Origin: Campanula takesimana
Lineage: Eukaryota; Streptophyta; Magnoliopsida; Asterales; Campanulaceae
DNA length: 64,000 bases
Assembly (NCBI GenBank): GCA_026119855.1
Contig: JAOWBW010000320.1
Location: 930,001-994,000 of the forward strand
Direction: 5' to 3'
Part shown: positions 36,554 to 48,666 of the stretch, piece by piece
How the letters are laid out: each line of letters starts with the position of its first letter
Position numbering within the stretch: the first letter of the stretch is position 1
Notes under the pieces: generated by a model
Seen by the model: only the letters and a program-made list of their open reading frames with translations
The model's database searches: none
Told to the model about the DNA's origin: nothing
Position numbers and translations under genes: made by a program

Positions 36554-39500
36554 TCAAATCAGCACGACTCTTAGTTGTTTATACTCTATCGCATGACTCA
36601 GATCGGGAATGTACTTCCTTAACATTGACACATGAAATACATTGTGCACTACAGCTAGCACAGGCGGTAACGCTAACTTGTAAGCTACCATCCCAACTCG
36701 TTCCAAAATCTCAAATGGTCCAACATATCTAGGGCTTAACTTCACACGAATACCGAACCTCATGACTCCTTTAGTTGGCGAAATTTTCAAGAACACATGA
36801 TCGCCCAATTGAAATTCTAAATCGTGCCTTCGGCGATCGGCATACGACTTCTGTCGACTTTGAGTGGTCAATAACCATTTTCGAATTTGCTGAACCTTAT
36901 CAGCAGTCACTCGGATAAGTTCCGGTCCAGTCAACTTCCTCTCACCAACTTCAGTCCAGCAAGTAGGTTATCTACACTTCCTTCTATACAACGCCTCGTA
37001 CGGTGTCATTCTGATACTAGCATGAAAACTATTGTTATACGCGAATTCTACTAGCGTCAAATGTTCGTCCCATGTTCCTTCCCAGTCCAACGACGTAGCT
37101 ATCAACATATCTTCTAGAGTCTGAATAGTCCTTTTCGACTGTCCATCCGTCTGTGGGTGAAAGGCTGTACTCATTGCCAATTCCGTACCCAATGCTTGTT
37201 GTAAACTCTTCCAGAATTTCAATGTAAACCTCGCATCCCTATCAAAAACTATCGAACTGGTATTCCATGTAATCTCACAATTTCATCAATATACAACTTG
37301 GCCAATTTCTCTAATGATTCATTCATCTTAATCGCTAGAAAGTGAGCCGACTTCATAAGTCTATCTACAATAACCTAAAATTCATTGTAGCCTTTTAACG
37401 TCCTTGGTAACCCTACTACCAAATCCATAGCTATATGCTCCCACTTCCACTCAGGAATAGGTAATGACTGTAGTAATCCTGCCGATCTCTGGTGCCCACT
37501 TTTCATTTGTTGACCCACCAAACACTTTGATACAAACTCGGCTATATCTCCTTTCATATTGTTCCACCAAAACGTCTCTCTCATGTTTCTATACATCTTT
37601 GTACTTCCAGGATGTACGGAAAATCTCGAACAATGAGCTTCCTTCAAAATCTCCCTCATAATATCCTCATTGTCTGGCACCCATACCCTAGATTGGTACC
37701 TCACGATTCCATCTTCTCCCACCCAAAAGTGTTTTGCCTTCCCTTTAGCGATACTCTCATGCATTTTCATTATTTCTTCGTCACTCCCTTGTGCTCCTTT
37801 AATTCTAACCATAAGCGTTGGATGAGAACTCATTTGAGCCAAATAACCCTTCACTTACACTTCCATGCTTGAAATCTCAATGCGTTTCCATGCACTTTCC
37901 TCCTTAGAAATTAGCGTCGCTAGCGTTCTACGGTTCTTTCTACTCAAAGCGTCTACTATTTTATTAGCTTTCACAGGGTGGTACAAAATCGTACAATCAT
38001 AATCTTTCAGTAATTCCAACCATCTTCTTTGTCGCATATTAAGCTCTTTCTGGGTGAATATATACTTAAGGCTCTTATGATTCGTATAAATCTGATATGT
38101 CACCTCATACAAGTAGTGCATCCATATCTTCAAAGCAAACACCACTACAGCTAACTCTAGATCATGGGTTGGATAATTCTTCCCATGGTTATTCAATTGT
38201 CTAGATGCATAAGCTATAACCTTATCATTCTGCATCAATACACAGCCTAGTCCTTTAAGTGAAGCATCACTATATATCATAAATCCATCTGATCCCGATG
38301 GTAAAGCAAGGACTGGTGCGGACACCAATCGTCGCTTCAATTCCTCAAAACTCTTTTCACATCCTTCTGACCAAACAAACTTTGCTCCTTTATGAGTTAA
38401 CTTCGTTAATGGCACTGACAAATTCGAGAAACCTTCTACGAATCTCCTATAGTAGCCAGCCAAACCTAAGAAACTTCTTATCTCGCTTACCGAAGCTGGT
38501 CTTTCCCAGTTCACAATTGCTTCTATTTTTTTGTTTGTTTGTTGGATCAACAGCTATTCCATCCATTGATACCATATGTCCTAAGAATGCCACCTTCTCC
38601 TACCAAAATTCACACTTCTTGAATTTTGCATATAACTTCTGCTCTCTTAAATTCTGCAGCACTGACTTCAAGTGCTCTTCATGTTCTTCCTTGGTCCTCG
38701 AATACACCAAGATATCATCAATGAACACTATCACACATTTATCCATAAACTTCTGAAATATCCTATGCATAAGCTCAATAAACGCTGCCGATGCGTTAGT
38801 CAATCCAATGGCATCACTACAAACTCATAATGAACATAACTTGCTCTAAAGGTTGTCTTAGCTATACCATTCTTCTTCGCTCTTAGTTGATGATAACTAT
38901 ACCTCAAGTCTATCTTCGAGAAATAATAAGCTCCACGAAGTTGATCAAACAAATCATCTATTCTTGGCAATGGGTATTGATTCCTTACCGTCACGCGATT
39001 CTATTCACGATAGTCGATACATAAACTCATCGAACCATCCTTCTTCTTCACAATAACACCGGTGCACCCCATGGTGAGACACTCGGTCTAATCAAAATCT
39101 TATTCAATAAATCTTGTAGTTGCTCCTTTAATTCTTCAATTCTTACGGATCTATTCTATATGGCGCCTTCGATATTGGTGAAGTCTCCGGTACCAAATCG
39201 ATAGAAAATTCTACTTCTCTTTATAGAGGTATTCTCGGTAAATCCTCAGAAAACACGTCCTTGAAATCTCTAATCACAAAAAGTGATTCTACGGTTACTT
39301 CCTTCTTGCGCGTGTCACCTGTACGCCAAGAGTCCTTCACATCCTTTCTTTAAAAGCTTACGAGTCTTTATTACCGATATAAGGTTTGATCGGGTTCTAT
39401 GTTTCGTTCCTTGAGAACATCACTCTTCTCTAGATAGTAATCTGAAGTGGACTTCTTTCTTTAAAACAATCCACATAGGCATGGTATGCAGCCAACTAGT

Positions 39501-39683
39501 CCATTCCCAAGATTACATCAAATTCCCCGACCTCCAAACTAATGAGATCAACTTCAAACTCCTTTCCATCCAATTTCAAAGGACACTTCCTAGATATAGA
39601 TGTAATAGGGTTCGATTATCTAGTTTGAATATCCATAACTAAAGAATTCTCTAATGCCTCAGGAATTAAATTCATATTCTTAG
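36554..39683 (-). pseudogene. pol of the minus-strand Tekay-like element
   Basis: From high to low coordinates: a protease remnant near 39680-39480 (LIPEALENS, EVGEFDVILGMD) without a visible D-T/S-G active site; RT pieces 38994-38800 (NQYPLPRIDDLFDQL) and 38803-38600 (VIVFIDDILVYS, the YxDD-equivalent); RNase H 38550-37855 (ending with KANKIVDALSRKN); integrase zinc region 37854-37375, where the last Cys pair reads CLVG instead of CLVC; integrase core 37222-36968, where the catalytic Glu context reads QSKRTIQ instead of the usual QSERxIQ; and a C-terminal part 36934-36554 (SPRYVGPFEILERVG). Frameshifts and stops separate the pieces, and both integrase substitutions would abolish activity. 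Confidence 0.85.
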
Positions 39684-40191
39684 CTAAGCAATCATTTGGC
39701 ACTTCTTATCAGAACCTTGCCCTTTGGCATCGTTCTTATTACCATTATTTCTATTGCCGTAGCCTTTACTATGGTACTTACTTGTACTAACTTCCTTTTC
39801 ACGATCGTCAGTAGCCGTCCGCTTATTATTGTTCCCATCGCGGTTCCAGCTCTCTTTAGATTCAGTCGGCTCTTTCTCAGTTGACTCTTCTTCTCTTTCT
39901 CGCTTACTGTGATAACTATCTGATTCTTTCTCCACTATCCTTGTCCTATCCAACACTTGATCATAGGTTAGTAACATTAATGGAGTGATTCTATATCGGA
40001 TTCGGTTGCTAAAAACCAGCTTCAAATTCTCGAGTCTTTTGCGCTTCATCTTCGAAGAGCGTTAGGGCAAATTCTATCAATTTGGTGAATCTATCAACAT
40101 AGTCGTTCACCGTCATACTTCCTTGAGTTAGTATCATAAACTCAGCCACTCTGCCGTTTCGAACACTTGCCGGATAATATGATACTATCAT
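39684..40191 (-). pseudogene. gag fragment of the minus-strand Tekay-like element
   Basis: Two overlapping frames (40191-40009 and 40049-39684) give the second half of a Retrotrans_gag domain (FMILTQGSMTVNDYVDRFTK, then YRITPLMLLTYDQVL) followed by a Lys/Asp/Asn-rich tail ending KKCQMIA. The first half of the gag domain and the CCHC zinc knuckle are not seen. The plus-strand copy lacks the same parts. Confidence 0.75.
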
Positions 40192-40199
40192 TAGTTATC

Positions 40200-40870
40200 A
40201 TGAATACGAGACTCTTTCACGCTCTCTCATACTATAGCTCGTCTCTACAGACTAACATTCTATTTATAGGTCATTCACTAAACCACTGGTCGCTTCAACA
40301 GACCATTACTATTTTCATTAGTCAACTTTACTAGATTTATTGGTCGCTTCATTAGACCATTTCTATTTTAATCGGTCATTTCAATAGACCATAATCACTT
40401 TCATTGGTCATTTCAATAGACCATTCTTACTTGTTCCAGGTTAACTCACACATTTAACACTATTACTCACGCGAACACAAGCATCGTACTATGCTTAATA
40501 CTTTCACATAAATAGGCCGTCCCCAAAAGACGTAACTTTTACAAAAGATCGGTTTACTAGATTCCCAGTCGTTCCAATAGACCAATTCTACTTAGGGAAG
40601 TCATTTTACTAGACTTTACTTATTCATCGCAGGTCGATTCACTAGACCTACTTTCATTCACATTTTGTCCGTTTTACTAAGCCAATTACTTTTACTTTTG
40701 ACCGCTTCAATAGGTCACTTTATTCTTGTTTCGATCGTTTTACTAGACCAAAACTAATTTCACTTGGCCGTTTCAATAAGCCAATTATACTTAAGGTCTT
40801 TTCACTTGACCCATACTTTCTCGTTCTAGACTAGCTCACACGCTTTAACATTTAAGAACGAAACACTAAA
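40200..40870 (-). repeat. Degenerate repeat array between AT-hook ORF and gag fragment
   Basis: About twenty imperfect units of the form TGGTCTANTGAAACGACCA (seen here inverted as TTCANTAGACCA) are spaced roughly 30-40 bp apart. The same array, in the same position relative to the ORFs, occurs at 51840-52440 in the plus-strand element. No open frame persists across it. Confidence 0.75.
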
Positions 40871-40961
40871 CAAATCCATTTGCTTAGAATAAATCATAAA
40901 ATTTTATTACGAGGATCTTCTTGGAATAAAAGTAAACAAAACAAAAATTCTAGTATTTTCT

Positions 40962-41213
40962 CTAACTAGAACTAACTATCAATACTATAAATGATATAAA
41001 TTCTATGTTCCACTTTTCAATCATGGACACCTTCCTAGGCCTTCCCCTAGGTCTTCCACTAGGCACCTTTGGTGTCTTCTTAGAGCCTCTTGGTCTACCT
41101 CTGGACCTACGAACTGGTACCATTGGTGGTTCATCATCATCAATTACAATTGGGGTAACTTCATTGTCCCCAAGGTTAATTGCTACTTCCTCAATCTCTT
41201 CTTCAGCTACCAA
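40962..41213 (-). CDS. AT-hook ORF upstream of gag in the minus-strand Tekay-like element
   Basis: This open frame of 83 codons starts MVAEEEIEEVAINL, has an acidic centre (IDDDEPPMVPVRR) and then a basic block with repeated GRP cores (SRGRPRGSKK and SGRPRGRPRK), the hallmark of AT-hook minor-groove binding. It is followed by KVSMIEKW. The plus-strand element carries the homologous ORF ending at 51670. It lies between the primer-binding site and the repeat array, where Tekay-group elements normally begin gag. It may be the C-terminal end of a longer coiled-coil ORF. Function unknown; binding of DNA or chromatin is an inference from the motif. Confidence 0.55.
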   Translation of the reverse strand: MVAEEEIEEVAINLGDNEVTPIVIDDDEPPMVPVRRSRGRPRGSKKTPKVPSGRPRGRPRKVSMIEKWNIEFISFIVLIVSSS

Positions 41214-41680
41214 TTATCTTCCTTTGGCGCTTCATTGCCTACGGGGGTTGTTGGTTCTTACTTTTGTCTTTTCAGCTTCCAAGTCTTCAGTTAACCTCTG
41301 AATCTTGAGTGTCTACCTCTGGATCACTCTTTTCTTAATTATTCTGTGTTTCAAGTTCATCTTCATGTTTCTTCTAAGTCCGTCCAATCAAGACATAACC
41401 ATTATCAGTACCATATACTTAAAGGTATATGACTATAATCATCAGTTGCATAAGCAACTTAAAAGAATGACATTCTAGTGTAACCCTTCAAGTTTCACTT
41501 CCAAAGTGTTCACTTATATTCCACATATCTCTCGAGGAATTCTTATCTTAGGTTCTTTCCTAAAATAGTAAGTTTCCATAATTAACTAGTTTGACTTCAA
41601 GCAATCTTAGTCTTTTTAAAACGCTCAAATCAAACCTATTCAATATCAGAGTTCCTATCCCTTTTAAGCTCTAATCCCAT

Positions 41681-41693
41681 GGCTCTGATACCA
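41681..41693 (-). promoter_or_regulatory. Primer-binding site, initiator tRNA-Met
   Basis: On the minus strand this reads TGGTATCAGAGCC. It lies two bases from the 5' LTR edge at 41696. Confidence 0.9.
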
Positions 41694-41695
41694 AC

Positions 41696-43616
41696 TGTAA
41701 CGACCCAACTTTCACATAATAATTAAATTCCATAAACTAGGGAAAACCCCTAACGTCAACATAAATTCAAAACCAACGTTACCATTCAACGGTTAGTTTA
41801 CTTAACCATAATTCAAACAGTGCGGAAGCATAACTAATATTTAAATCCCAACGGCTAGTACAATCCACTAGCTCAACACAAAACTATTAATGTCTTAAAG
41901 TCTTCAAAACCTTGGACTGCCCTTCCTTGCAACCCATCTAGATCCTTAGTCTTTACCTGGGAAAAATAATATAAGAAAGGGGTGAGCGAACAATGCTCAG
42001 TAAGTTCATACGGGATCTCTCCGGGTACTAAGAAGAGATGACCGAAAGAACGGATCCAAACAATTATATTTCAAGGAAAGGCTAATCATCAATAATCTTA
42101 ACTGCATGTAACAAACACAGTTATCAATTCAATGAATTATGGTCCTGGTTTAATTCGTCAATTCCATAGTTTCAAACACCTTTTCAGGGTGTCACAGTTC
42201 CAAACACCTTTTCAGGGTGTCACACCTTTTCAGGGTGTTAAGAGAATAAGAGACCTTACACCTTTTCAGGGTGTTAAGAGAATAAGAGACCTTACACTTT
42301 TTCAGGGTGCTCCCTTATTTAGGTATATCATGATAACCAAGCTACTTCCTCATGTAGCAATTTAAAAGTCTAAGTTCTTTTCTTTCAAACTAGACTTATT
42401 CGTAATTAGTCCTTTTCAATCAGACTAATCCAACCGCACCTATTTCAATTAGATACATTTATAGTTCTTAGTATTCTAGGTATAAGAATACTTAAGGCAA
42501 TTTCAATCTGTTTGGATACCCATTGAACAAAATACATCAAGGGTAAGATAATCAAAAGACGTTCAACAACATCAGAGTTCAAATGCTACGGACCATCGGT
42601 AGCTGCACTTGAAAGAAATAAGGAAGATCCTACATAAAAGGATGAATCATCAAAGTACTTAAGGAACGTAATCCCTTACCTTGGCTTGCGTTAATCCTCC
42701 TTGCAAAACCACGCGCACGTATCTACAATCATGCGAAAATAACTTTCTTAGACAAAAGTAATACTTTTTACTTCCGTCCCCATTATACTATACTTTTCTT
42801 ATCCTTAGCCTACGAGTTATACCTTTTGACTCCTTCTAGGGTTAACTTTAAATTCTAGGGTTTTACAATTTACCCAATTAGATTTATACCAAAAATACTA
42901 TTTTAGTTTTACCCTAAAATACCCCTAGGGTTTCATCATCCTCAATTCCCAAAACTATTTTCCAATTCTCCACACTATTTTCCAATTCTCAGCATACTCC
43001 TACACACACAAACACACGCACACACACACTGTTACACACACTAAAGCACCTTCCAGCACAAATAAAACACACATTGTTTTCACCACAAACACACGCACAC
43101 ACAGTAGCACGCACACACCCGCACACACTCACAGTAACACGCACACACACACACACACCTTCACACCATTCTTCTTCCTTCTTAATTAAACCCTAGGTGA
43201 TCAATTATCATTCTTTAGGGTTTCAATCATGATTCAACGAAAGAGAAAGGATTAGGGAAGTAACTTTGATGAACCAAACCGGGCTCCTCTTCTTCTCCTT
43301 CCCTCCACCTTCTCTCTCTCTCTCTCGATTTCTCTTTCTCTGTTTTTCCCTCTCTTTGCGCAGTCTCTCCTTCTTTCTCCCGTTCTATTCTTTCTTTTCT
43401 TTTGTGGTAGAATAATACTAGGGGTCTTAGAGAGGGTTTTTATATTTTAGGTCTTTCAATTCCCTAAATAAGAATAATTCATTCTCTTCTTAAATAAAGA
43501 TTTGGGCTTTTCTATTTTGACCCAATAACTAAACCCAATCTTTTTTATTAATGGCTTGGCCCAAATAATTAAAGAGTTCAAAATAAAAATAATAGGGGAA
43601 ATTTCGGGTTATTACA
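41696..43616 (-). repeat. 5' LTR of the minus-strand Tekay-like element
   Basis: On the plus strand it starts TGTAACGACCCAAC and ends GGGTTATTACA. The CACCTTTTCAGGGTGT array (42170-42310) has more copies than in the other LTR. The two LTRs otherwise align throughout with many substitutions. Confidence 0.9.
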
Positions 43617-43620
43617 AATA

Positions 43621-43799
43621 CTCCCTCTGTCTCAAAATATGATCTTTCTGTTTGCTATTTTTCATTGTCCCAAAAAGTTCATTCAATTTCTACAATTTAG
43701 GCTCAAAAGTGGAAACAAAACATGACTTGTGAAGCAAGTGTTCACATCCTTAAAAAGTTTGAATAGTCAAACATGAAGATTATTATCATACGGAGAGAG
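43621..43799. mobile_element. Stowaway MITE abutting the retrotransposon
   Basis: The left end is CTCCCTCTGTCTCAAAATAT; the right end is CATACGGAGAGAG before TA at 43800-43801. Its own TA and first base form part of the AATAC target duplication of the retrotransposon, so the retrotransposon entered at the very edge of this MITE. Related to 6331-6520. Confidence 0.75.
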
Positions 43800-43861
43800 T
43801 ATTTCTGTGAAAAATGGAGCAGTAGTGAAAATAGATTGTGTCAAAATACTAATAGCTTTTA

Positions 43862-44088
43862 CTCCCTCCGCCCCACCTCAATCGCTAGTAATTTCCTTTT
43901 CGGTCCGTCCCACCACAATCGTTACTGCCCAAAAAGGAAATGTTTTATTATATTTATATTCAACCAACACTACTATTTACCCCACTCATTCTCTCTCTTC
44001 ATTTTCCACCACACAATTTATTCAACTAACACTACTATTTACCCCACTAATTCTCTCTCTTCATTTTCCACCACACAATTTATTCAGC
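43862..44088. mobile_element. Truncated Stowaway MITE with a tandem duplication
   Basis: The left end CTCCCTCCGCCCCACCTCAA follows TA. The interior contains a nearly perfect tandem duplication of about 63 bp (unit from ACTACTATTTACCCCACT to TTTATTCAACTAAC) at 43968-44092. No right end is seen. It is the same subfamily as 4775-5053. Confidence 0.65.
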
Positions 44089-44419
44089 TAAAAGCACGCA
44101 AAAGAACAGAATCTGACAACTCAGTTGAATCAGTATCGACATTATCACCACCAGCTTCATCAACAGTTTCCTTCTCCTTCTGCTTGTCCCTCTCCTGCTC
44201 CTTCTCCTTGTCCCTCTCCTTATCACCATCAGCTGCATCAGAAGTTGTGATTTCTTCTTCATGGAGGGGCTCATTAACAGGATTCTCTTCTGCGTGAACG
44301 AAATCATTGCCACCATCCCAATTGCCACCATCATCATCAGAATCACTTAGAAGATCAAATGTTGGTCCATTTTTTAATTTGTTCATCTCCAGGATCCAGG
44401 CATGAGGAAGTATCGTCAA
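44084..44419 (-). other. Unrecognised acidic ORF
   Basis: This open frame of 111 codons has an Asp/Glu/Lys-rich composition (LSDSDDDGGNWDGGNDFV, then alternating K/E/D/R runs). I recognise no domain, and the low complexity makes a chance frame possible. It ends inside the edge of the truncated Stowaway. On the plus strand just beyond it, about 44392-44520, the frame containing HEEVSSSQEFYNAPGFFEAI faintly resembles plant hAT transposase remnants, without confidence. Confidence 0.2.
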
Positions 44420-44506
44420 GTCAAGAATTTTATAATGCTCCTGGGTTTTTTGAGGCTATTGATGCTGTAACGATGGAGTTGAATAAGAGGGTCAAGTGGA
44501 TGAATA

Positions 44507-44572
44507 CCCTAAACATGAAACCCTAAAACCTAAACCTGAAACCCCAAACTCTAAACCTTAAACCCTATAAAA
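44507..44572. repeat. Degenerate telomere-like CCCTAAA repeats
   Basis: About eight to nine imperfect units of the plant telomere heptamer follow one another (CCCTAAA, CCCTAAAA, CCTAAA, CCTGAAA, CCCCAAA, CTCTAAA, CCTTAAA, CCCTATA). It is an interstitial, decayed array. Confidence 0.7.
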
Positions 44573-45463
44573 ACATGACCTTTTATAACTTATGGAAGAA
44601 CTAGTTTCCCCCAAAACACACTCTATATTTACATAATATAGCACTTTGCTAATTATTCGAAATAGATTTTTTTTTGTCTAACATGTGCATAGTATATAAG
44701 GGCACGGCATAAAATTACAGTTTATCTATTTTTTATTTTTTTTTTACAGTTTATATTGTTTGAAGAGCATTCATTTCATTCTCCATCATTAAAATATTTT
44801 TTTTGAATTCTTTTTTCATTTGAAAATTATGAATTTTATTTCATTTTAATAGAAACAATAAGTAATGTCCTTAAATATTATTATATACTTTATAATGTAT
44901 AAGGTTAGTGTTGAAAATGGTTGTTTTTAATGGAAATTGTAGCAAATTATATTAAAATGAACAACCATTTGGGATAATTTTGATATTAAAATATGATGAT
45001 CATTATGTGACGGAAGGGGTAAATGAACAAAATATATGTAATGGAAAATAAAATGAGCATTCTAAATTTCATTAATTTTGCTGAACCCCTATTTCACCTT
45101 ATAGTTTTGCATAATTTCTTGTAGGTTAATCCAAATTGACCGGCTTAATCTGATTGTTTCCCAATAGTTGATTCATAATATTTGATGATGTTGTAGACAT
45201 TTTCATACATCTTGTTAAAAATATAATTAATACATGTTTAAAATCAAGGACTTTCTTGGTCATTTAAGATGATATATTTTAGGAAATCTTAAATTTTGAT
45301 GTTATATTTTAGGAATTATAAGATTTATATTATGATGAATCAAATTAAATGAGTATCATAAGCCTATTAGACAATGCCACATAAAATATCATGTCAAAAT
45401 TTTATGTGGCGAGTTGTGGAATGAGACAGGAATGAGCTTAAGTCTCTGATATATTATATAGTA
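44573..45463. other. Intergenic AT-rich sequence
   Basis: I see no gene, inverted repeat or recognisable element in this stretch. Confidence 0.5.
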
Positions 45464-47704
45464 CACCCTCTGTCCCGAAATAAATGTCATAGTTGACAAG
45501 TCAATGCTTTTTAAGCTTTTAGTTATATTTCTTTGATTACCCCAATCTATTCATATGAGTAGGGTAGCATTTTTCATGGCATTGCAAGACTTGTATCTAT
45601 AAAAATGGGTAGTGTAGGTGTAACGACCCCAAAACCCGACACTATTTTAAAAATAAATTGAGCTAGTGTGTGTATTTTGTGTTGCATATTATTTCATGCT
45701 TAGCATTATTTGCTTGATTATTTGTGTTAGTTTTAACTTGTTAGAATAATAAGTTAAGGAAGTAAATGGTTAAAGTGAAACCTTAGGGGCCTTGGTGAAA
45801 GTTAGAGATTAGGGGTTTATTGTTTATAATGGAACTAGGAGGGTCCTAAGTGAAACTTAGAAAATCAAGTCACTCTTATCCTCACCATCGCTCTCTGCGT
45901 TTTCATACAAACACATATACTTTCCCAATTTTGCGCTCTGTCCATGGAAATGAAGGGTAAGGTTTCTTCTCATTTTAACTTTATTTCTTATCAATTAATC
46001 TTCCATTCTAAAATCCGACTTCACCTAAATGTTCAGGGTGTTGAGTAGACCATTTATAGCCGATTAGAAAATAGTTTCATCTATATTTTCCCCGTAGTAG
46101 GTAAGTTACTATTCCCATTTTATTATTAAAATGTTCATATATATATTGTTTGATACTTGGTTTGGTGATTGTTGCCTTGTGGTGTGTATTTGTGGAAGTT
46201 GTTCTTGGTTGTGTTAAAGAAGTGAAATTGGGTTGTTGTTTTGGTTCATACTCAGTAGCAATGAAAGTGTGGTAGTACTTTTGAGACGGTGGAACAGAGG
46301 GAGTATAAAAGAATGCAGTTTTGGCCTTCGAGGTGTGTTTGGCGGCCGCCCAAAATGGGCGTGCGGCCGCACATCTATCTGAGAGATTTTGGTCTTAGTC
46401 GGGTTGGTTTTGGGCAGCCATACAGTCTGGTGTGGGCGACCGCCCAGGTTGCTGAAAAACTGAGATGTTCCATTTCAATTGATTTGTAGGTCAATCTTAG
46501 TCTAGGTCTTAGGTGATATCCTAGGGTACCTAGAGGGTTATTGTGGAACATCAAAGTGGTATAATTGGTCCGTTTGTGATCAAGTTTGAAATGATGTAAC
46601 CGTTTAGGTTCATTTTGGTGTTGTACATCTTTATGATGCTTTCATGAGGTTTCCTACTTTAAAATCCCTTGTGTGAGAATGTGTTTAACATACTTGGTTG
46701 TTGGGATCTTTATGGGCAGCTTATAATCTTTGTGATGTACTTAGTATGGTTCCCTATTTTAGAATCATACACCGATTGTGCAATAGTTAAAAATGGTCCA
46801 GCTGGTCTTACTTGGTTGAGTCGGGCAGTGATGAATATTATAATGGCACTCGAGCCAAGCTCAGTATAATGTTCTTCACTGGTAACCCCTTTTTCCCCTT
46901 CCTGATTATGTTGTTGGGATGAGCTAGCTCCCATGTGTGAGTATTATAGCTTCACGTTTTAGGGTTATGACTTTGTGTCATTTTTCCACCGTTTTTGTTG
47001 TTATTGGTTGGTTCTGGAACCCCTGCTTCAGCTCTTTGATGCTGCTCTGTTGATACTTCTCAAATTATTATATCATTTTGGGAGAACCTTGGCTCAGTAT
47101 CCTTTGTAATGTGTTTATTTCAGTCTAATGTGTTGTGTTATGAGTTGGCTTTGCCTCTCATGTTAGGTGCTATGTGGTTACTTATCATGAATGCTCATTT
47201 GAAGTTATTATGTATAACATGCCATGTAGTTGCATATTAGTAACTTACTGAGATTTATCTCACCCCGTTGGTAAGCTATTTTGGGAAGGAGTTGTTTTGG
47301 GGTTGCATTATGTAAATGTAACCTATGGGTAGTATACCCGAGACTTTGATGTATATCACTATTTTGGTACACTTCTAGTGTTTGTAAATTTTGTAAGTAA
47401 AGTGTGTGAGCCCTTGTGGCTATGTACCTTGTGTTGTTTATGGTTTGTAAATGAAGTGTTGGAAGTGTTTTTAAAGTTTATTAAGTTTTATATAATGAAT
47501 TATTAAGAAAGGACATTTCAAAAATAAAATATGAATTATGACGTCTTCCGTGCGTGTCCCGATCGTGGGGGCCAAGTAGGACCCCGGGTCGGGGCGCGAC
47601 AATAGGAAGATCAACAAACTTCATGTCCTATTTTTAGTAATGCGACGTTTATTTTGGGACAAACTAAAATGGAAAGTCGGACATTTATTCCGGGACAGCG
47701 GGAG
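45464..47704. mobile_element. Stowaway MITE split by a solo LTR
   Basis: The left end CACCCTCTGTCCCGAAATAA follows TA. The right end TTATTCCGGGACAGCGGGAG precedes TA at 47705-47706. The 155-bp left part and 98-bp right part are separated by the solo LTR 45619-47601. Confidence 0.8.
45619..47601 (+). mobile_element. Solo LTR, 1.98 kb, plus orientation (same family as 12430-14824)
   Basis: It starts TGTAACGACCCCAAAACC and ends GGGGCGCGACA. The TSD is GTAGG (45614-45618) on the left and ATAGG (47602-47606) on the right, one mismatch. A TATAAAAGAATG box is at 46304-46315, directly preceded by a Stowaway-like end (TTTTGAGACGG...CAGAGGGAG). A GC-rich palindromic cluster (GCGGCCGC twice, GCGACCGCC) follows at 46334-46456. 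The segment AACTTACTGAGATTTATC near 47246 is shared with the inverted copy at 12430-14824. Open frames at 46289-46869 are not genes. Confidence 0.85.
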
Positions 47705-48086
47705 TATATAAATATCAAAATTTCAAAATTCCTTTCATTGTTTCTAATTTTGAAAGGGGTTTTTAAACCCAACTATTTACTTTGGAATTAGATTTGACCA
47801 AGTCCTTTATATAAACATGGTTTTTCACCCAACTAAGTGAAAATAGGCTTAAAAAAACCTATGTGTAAAAAGAGTAAATCCATTATAAACCGTGCCATGA
47901 TAATTGATTTTAATCGGTAGCACCGCATCAAATGGTATTAAAGCTTGACAAAAACTTATGTGAGAACACTATGACCCGTCTCATGGATGAGACGGGTCAT
48001 TTTTAACTCATAACCCGGTCCATTGAACCAGCTCCATGACTCAGGGGGCGACCTTGCCACGTGGCAGCCTCTCATAAGCCCCACCC

Positions 48087-48117
<31 letters not shown>

Positions 48118-48666
48118 GCTTTTTTTCAAATTTTTTTTTTTTTTGCTTTTTTTTCGGTTTGTCAAAAGTAATAGTTACTATAACTTAATGTAATGACTGT
48201 ATACATATAAAGTAACAGTTTATATACATAAAAGTAATACATATATACAGAAAAGTAACAGTGTTTTTTTCTATGTTTTCTTTGCTTGCCAAAAAGTAAT
48301 ACTTATTACAACTAAAATGTAACGAACGTGTTACTTATATGTAATAATGTTTATACATAATTGTAACACATATGTATAAAAAAAGTAATAATTCAACCAT
48401 TTACATTTTTAGAGCTAAAAACACTTGATTAGTGTTACATGTAAAAGTATTACATTATCTATAGAAATATGTTATAATTTCTTTTATTAAAATGTTACAT
48501 TTACTTGTACAAACAATTACATTCATATATATGAGTTGTTACTTTTCAAATGTTACTTTCTTTCAAAGAATTAAATCAAAATACACAATATTTTACATTT
48601 TTGCAAAAGCATTATTACATTTCAGTATAAATGATAATTACATTTAGATATTGTTTGGGTTACATG

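Larger units (their letters stand above)
34432..43616 (-). mobile_element. Tekay-like Ty3/gypsy retrotransposon, minus strand, degenerate
   Basis: LTRs lie at 34432-36341 and 41696-43616. The TSD AATAC is at 34427-34431 and 43617-43621. The minus-strand primer-binding site is at 41681-41693. Reading on the minus strand the order is AT-hook ORF, degenerate repeat array, gag fragment, protease remnant, RT, RNase H, integrase, C-terminal region: the pol order of chromovirus-type Ty3/gypsy elements. The LTRs differ at many positions and in the number of ACCTTTTCAGGGTGT repeats, so the insertion is clearly older than the related one at 48667-58351. Many stops and frameshifts are present. Confidence 0.9.
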
